64,000 nucleotides of DNA, taken from contig NC_061119.1 of assembly GCF_002878395.1 (NCBI RefSeq), positions 21,057,588-21,121,587 on the forward strand, given 5' to 3'. Positions 61,189-64,000 of this stretch are shown piece after piece. Within the stretch, counting starts at the first letter, position 1, and every line of letters starts with the position of its first letter. Below the pieces are notes generated by a model. That model made no database searches. It saw only the letters and a program-made list of their open reading frames with translations, and was not told the origin of the DNA. The stretch comes from Capsicum annuum. Taxonomy: Eukaryota; Streptophyta; Magnoliopsida; Solanales; Solanaceae. A program made the translations under genes and the position numbers.

Positions 61189-62057
61189 GTTATCATCTGG
61201 ATAAAAGGGTGAAGGTTGAGTAAAGGAAATTGAAAGATCCACTTGAATTGTGTACTTATTTGAACGAAATGTATGACTACGTAAAGGCCACAGTACAACC
61301 TAAAGCTTGTTATGAGTGGATGGACTTATGGTTTAAAAAATTTTAAACAATTGTTGAATATAATTTTGTTGTATTCAGGATTGTTTCCCAATTGAAATTA
61401 TGTGGGGAAAATATAAATGAAGAGGGTATGATGGAAAAAACACTTACTAATTTTCATAACTCAAATATGATTTGTAGCAGCAATATCGACAAAAGGGCTT
61501 TCAGATATATTCTTAATTGGTATCATGCCTTCTGTTGGCTGAGCATACTCTTTTGATGAAAAATCATGAAGCTCATACCACTGGACCTACTCCATTATCA
61601 AAAAAAATGGGCTTCAAGCACATGGCCATCCTGAAAGATGGCAAGATTGAGGTCATAATAATTAGTGTGGACGTGAAAATGACAAAGCAGGATATAACAA
61701 TCACCATCGTGGTGGTAACCAAAAAATGAAGGACCAAATGGGTCCTCGCAATAATTCTTGAAGAGGAAATTTTCATGGTTGTGTTATGAAAAGACATTGG
61801 AAGAATGAATGTCGGGCGTCTAAGCATTTCGCTAGGCTTTATCAAGAATCTTTCAAAAGATAGAGAAATAGAGGTGGGACCTTTTCAAATTCCTGAATGA
61901 AGTTACACTTGGCTTTCAAAAATGATGATTAGGCAGGACATTTACTAAAGTATGATGATAATTTTGAGGCAAGTTTGGTTCTGAAAGATGAAGATTTTGA
62001 TGGTCTTGATGATATCACTCATTTGGAAGTTGAAGACTTCTTTGGAGATAAAAACTA
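61189..62057 (+). pseudogene. Copia gag, N-terminally truncated
   Basis: Readable from CTYLNEMYDYVKATVQPKAC with YEWMDLWFKKF, then VEYNFVVFRIVSQLKLCGEN and MMEKTLTNFHNSN. After frameshifts (the LLLAEHTLLMKNHEAHTTGP stretch at 61517) a decayed zinc knuckle GCVMKRHWKNEC occurs near 61780-61812, with its first Cys missing. It ends with DGLDDITHLEVEDFFGDKN and a stop at 62057. This order matches the UBN2-type gag of plant copia elements. Not functional. Confidence 0.85.
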
Positions 62058-62280
62058 AATATTGATCAATTAATTGTAGAAATAAATAATGTTTTTTTAT
62101 TATGTTGTTTCTTTAGTTATCATGTTTTTTGTTCATTATCTCATTTTTATTTTCAACAAAAAAAGTATCTAAGTTTCATTGTAAGATTGTGAAATTTCAT
62201 ATTTCTTAACATATATTATTTATGTTGAATTTAATAATTTTTTTCCAATCTTCAATTAAATCCAATATGAGTAAGGGAGA
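62058..62280 (+). other. AT-rich gag-pol spacer of the copia element
   Basis: No clear frame, very T-rich. In related elements, as I recall them, gag and the protease are separated by a similar AT-rich stretch; this is memory rather than something the sequence proves. Confidence 0.4.
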
Positions 62281-62530
62281 TATGTGTTTGATATTGCTAC
62301 AACTCACACAATATTAAGAGAAAATAAATATTTCTTTAACTAATTATGCAAATGACTTATGGTAATACAATATCCGGTAGTACAAATTTAATTAAGGGCT
62401 CTAAAAGAGATACCTTTTTAATACCTGGGGGACCAATATTAGCTATTGATAGTGCATTATATTGTAGTAAGTCTCAAAGAAACTTGCTAAGTTTCAAGGT
62501 TATTCGCCAAAATGGCTATCATATATAGAT
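62281..62530 (+). pseudogene. Copia aspartic protease
   Basis: The active site reads DIATTHTILRENKYF (62290 on), the DSGTTHTIL-type motif with SG changed to IA. In frame 62346-62528 it continues GNTISGSTNLIKGSKRDTFL, ALYCSKSQRNLLSFKVIRQN. The Asp is kept but the following residues are not, so activity is unlikely. Confidence 0.8.
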
Positions 62531-63640
62531 GGCAAGTGAAGGAAAGGTTGAATACCTTTAAATTACTACAAGAAAGGAAGGAAAAAGGTTTGTGCATTAA
62601 AAACTACCCACACTTTCTTCATAATTGTACCATAAAAGCATTTATATGGTTGAATCACATGCCATACTAAACAAAAGGTTTACTGGTTCTAATGAATTTA
62701 TCATTTGGCAAGACCAATTAGGCCATCCTGATTTTAATATGATGGACAGAATTATTGAGAATTCACATGGGCATACTTTGAAGAATCAAAATATTCTTTA
62801 TTTAAAGAAATTTTCTTCTACTACTTGTTCTCAAGGAAAGTTGATTATTAAACTATAAGTAGATAAGATTAGGATTGAATCCCCTGCATTTTTGGAACGT
62901 ATATAGGGTGATATATATTGACCAATTCACCTTTCATGTGGACCTTTCAAATTTTATATGGTCTTGGTAGATGCATCTACAACATGGTCACATAGGTGCT
63001 TATTATCAACTCGTTGCGAGACAGTTGGCTCAAATAATAAGGTTAAGAGCATAATTTTTAGATTTACCAATAAAGATTATTCATCTTGATAATGCTGGTA
63101 AGTTTACATCACAGTCCTTTAATGATTATTATATGTCAACTAAAATAAAAGTTGAACATTCAGTTGCTCGTGTTCACACTCAAAATGGTCTAGAAGAATC
63201 ATTGATCAAAGACTTTAGTTGATAGCTAGACCTATGTTAATGCAGAAAAAACTTGCTGTTTCAACATGCGACATGCTATTTATCATGCAACAAAACTTTT
63301 GTGCATAAGGACAACAAGTTATCATAATTTTCCCCATTATAGTATGTTTTTGGTCAAGAAAAAAAAATTTCCCATCTTAGAATTTTTTGATGTGCGGTAT
63401 ACGTTCCAATTGCTCCACCACAACACACAAAGATGTGACCCCAAAGAAGGTTGGAAATATATGTTGGGTATGAATTTCCTTCTATGGTAAAATACTTGGA
63501 ACCTATGATAAGAGACTTGTTTACTGTAAAGATTTGTTGATTGTCGTTTTTATGAATCAGTATACCCACCATTAGGGGGAGAACATAAGCATCTAAAACA
63601 TGAGATAGATTGAAATGCATTATCACTATCTCATTTAGAT
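62531..63640 (+). pseudogene. Copia pre-integrase zinc region and integrase core
   Basis: Frame 62625-62858 holds the zinc-binding region: MVESHAILNKRF, WQDQLGHPDFNMMDRIIENS and TTCSQGKLI. The core follows in other frames: ESPAFLERI and a GDI with the first catalytic Asp (about 62880-62915), LVDASTTWSH, LDNAGKFTSQSFNDYY with the second Asp (about 63085-63140; usual DNAGE is DNAGK), and HTQNGLEESLIK with the Glu (about 63175-63210). Further on WKYMLGMNFLL-type and LFTVKICCLSFL-like stretches are frameshifted. Catalytic residues are visible but frames are broken. Confidence 0.85.
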
Positions 63641-64000
63641 CCTCAAGAAAATCAATGTGAGCAAGTGGTTCAAAAGATGATTTACTTGCAAAATATTTCA
63701 AATAAGTAGCCGGATGCATTTTGTAACCTTCCAAGGGTTACTAAATCTTATATTTCGGCAGCTAATCCTCTGGTTCGATTCGATGTCCCGATAGGACAAG
63801 TGGTCAATGCAAATGAGTCTAAGCCATATTTGAAACGTGGTGGACCGATTGATTACAAGGATAAAAATACTCAAAAGAGAAAAAAATAAAAGATCAAATT
63901 GATCATGATATGATAACAATTGCTCAAAAAGAGCCTCGAGATCTAACAAATGATACGACCACTGATGAGGTTAAAATATATGAAACTAATGAGAATAAAG
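63641..64000 (+). pseudogene. Copia integrase tail toward RT, runs off the window
   Basis: Readable in pieces: NQCEQVVQKMIYLQNISN, VTKSYISAANPLVRFDVPIG, QVVNANESKPYLKRGGPIDY, KDKNTQKRKK, EPRDLTNDTTTDEVKI. This matches the integrase-RT linker of this copia group. No RT motif has been reached by the window end. Confidence 0.75.

Larger units (their letters stand above)
61189..64000 (+). mobile_element. Ty1/copia element, interrupted and incomplete
   Basis: Plus-strand copia: gag (from its middle), protease, pre-integrase zinc region and integrase in the order specific to Ty1/copia. RT would follow beyond the window. The 5' part (LTR, leader, gag N-terminus) is absent left of 61189, where the gypsy array begins, so the array entered the copia element or replaced its start. 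Many stops. Confidence 0.85.

Noticed and set aside
61573..61845. Minus-strand 90-codon frame
   Set aside because: Antisense to the copia gag; no domain.
1..64000. Host protein-coding genes, tRNA, rRNA
   Set aside because: None of the frames outside the retroelements shows a recognisable domain, splice structure or RNA gene signature that I could support.

Overview
This window is plant nuclear DNA made almost entirely of nested, decayed LTR retrotransposons. I see no intact host gene, tRNA, rRNA or CRISPR array. The coding traces are Ty3/gypsy and Ty1/copia polyprotein fragments full of stops and frameshifts. The AT-rich background, the primer-binding sites matching plant initiator-Met and Asp tRNAs, and the element types point to a eudicot. 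Solanaceae is my best guess, from family resemblance only. The locus looks like repeat-rich heterochromatin.

Layout. 1-4428: no genes, a fold-back MITE (405-694) and a weak LTR-like fragment. 4429-29222: element A, a minus-strand chromovirus-like gypsy. Its integrase is split at 8860/24602 by element B. B (8861-24601) is a plus-strand gypsy with 2.44-kb LTRs and a GTTGT target duplication. B's own 3' LTR is split by element C (17235-22936, TTTAT duplication), a gag-protease-only element with an Asp-tRNA primer site. The age order is therefore A, then B, then C.

29222-61188: a minus-strand gypsy array of the same family as B. Three internal regions (D, F, G) are joined head to tail through shared LTRs: D-LTRa-F-LTRb-G-LTRc. 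D's 5' leader is split by element E (32958-43005, CACAC duplication). E is itself a multimer, LTR-internal-LTR-internal-LTR, of a small element with no reverse transcriptase. So one LTR-sharing multimer is nested inside another. 61189-64000: a plus-strand copia element interrupted by the array and running off the window.

How the parts relate. A, B, D, F and G carried the usual gag, protease, RT, RNase H and integrase order, but each now has lesions. Examples are RT catalytic residues lost in B and D, the protease Asp changed to Asn in G, and a partial duplication of pol in F. C and E lack RT and integrase and must have been moved by another element's enzymes. They share an Asp-tRNA primer site and a conserved block with a hairpin core (a GGGAGGCAACCC-like sequence) between their ORF and 3' LTR. 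That shared block and the nested multimers are the most interesting observations. Domain limits are read by eye and are good to roughly tens of bases. LTR ends and target duplications are exact where stated.
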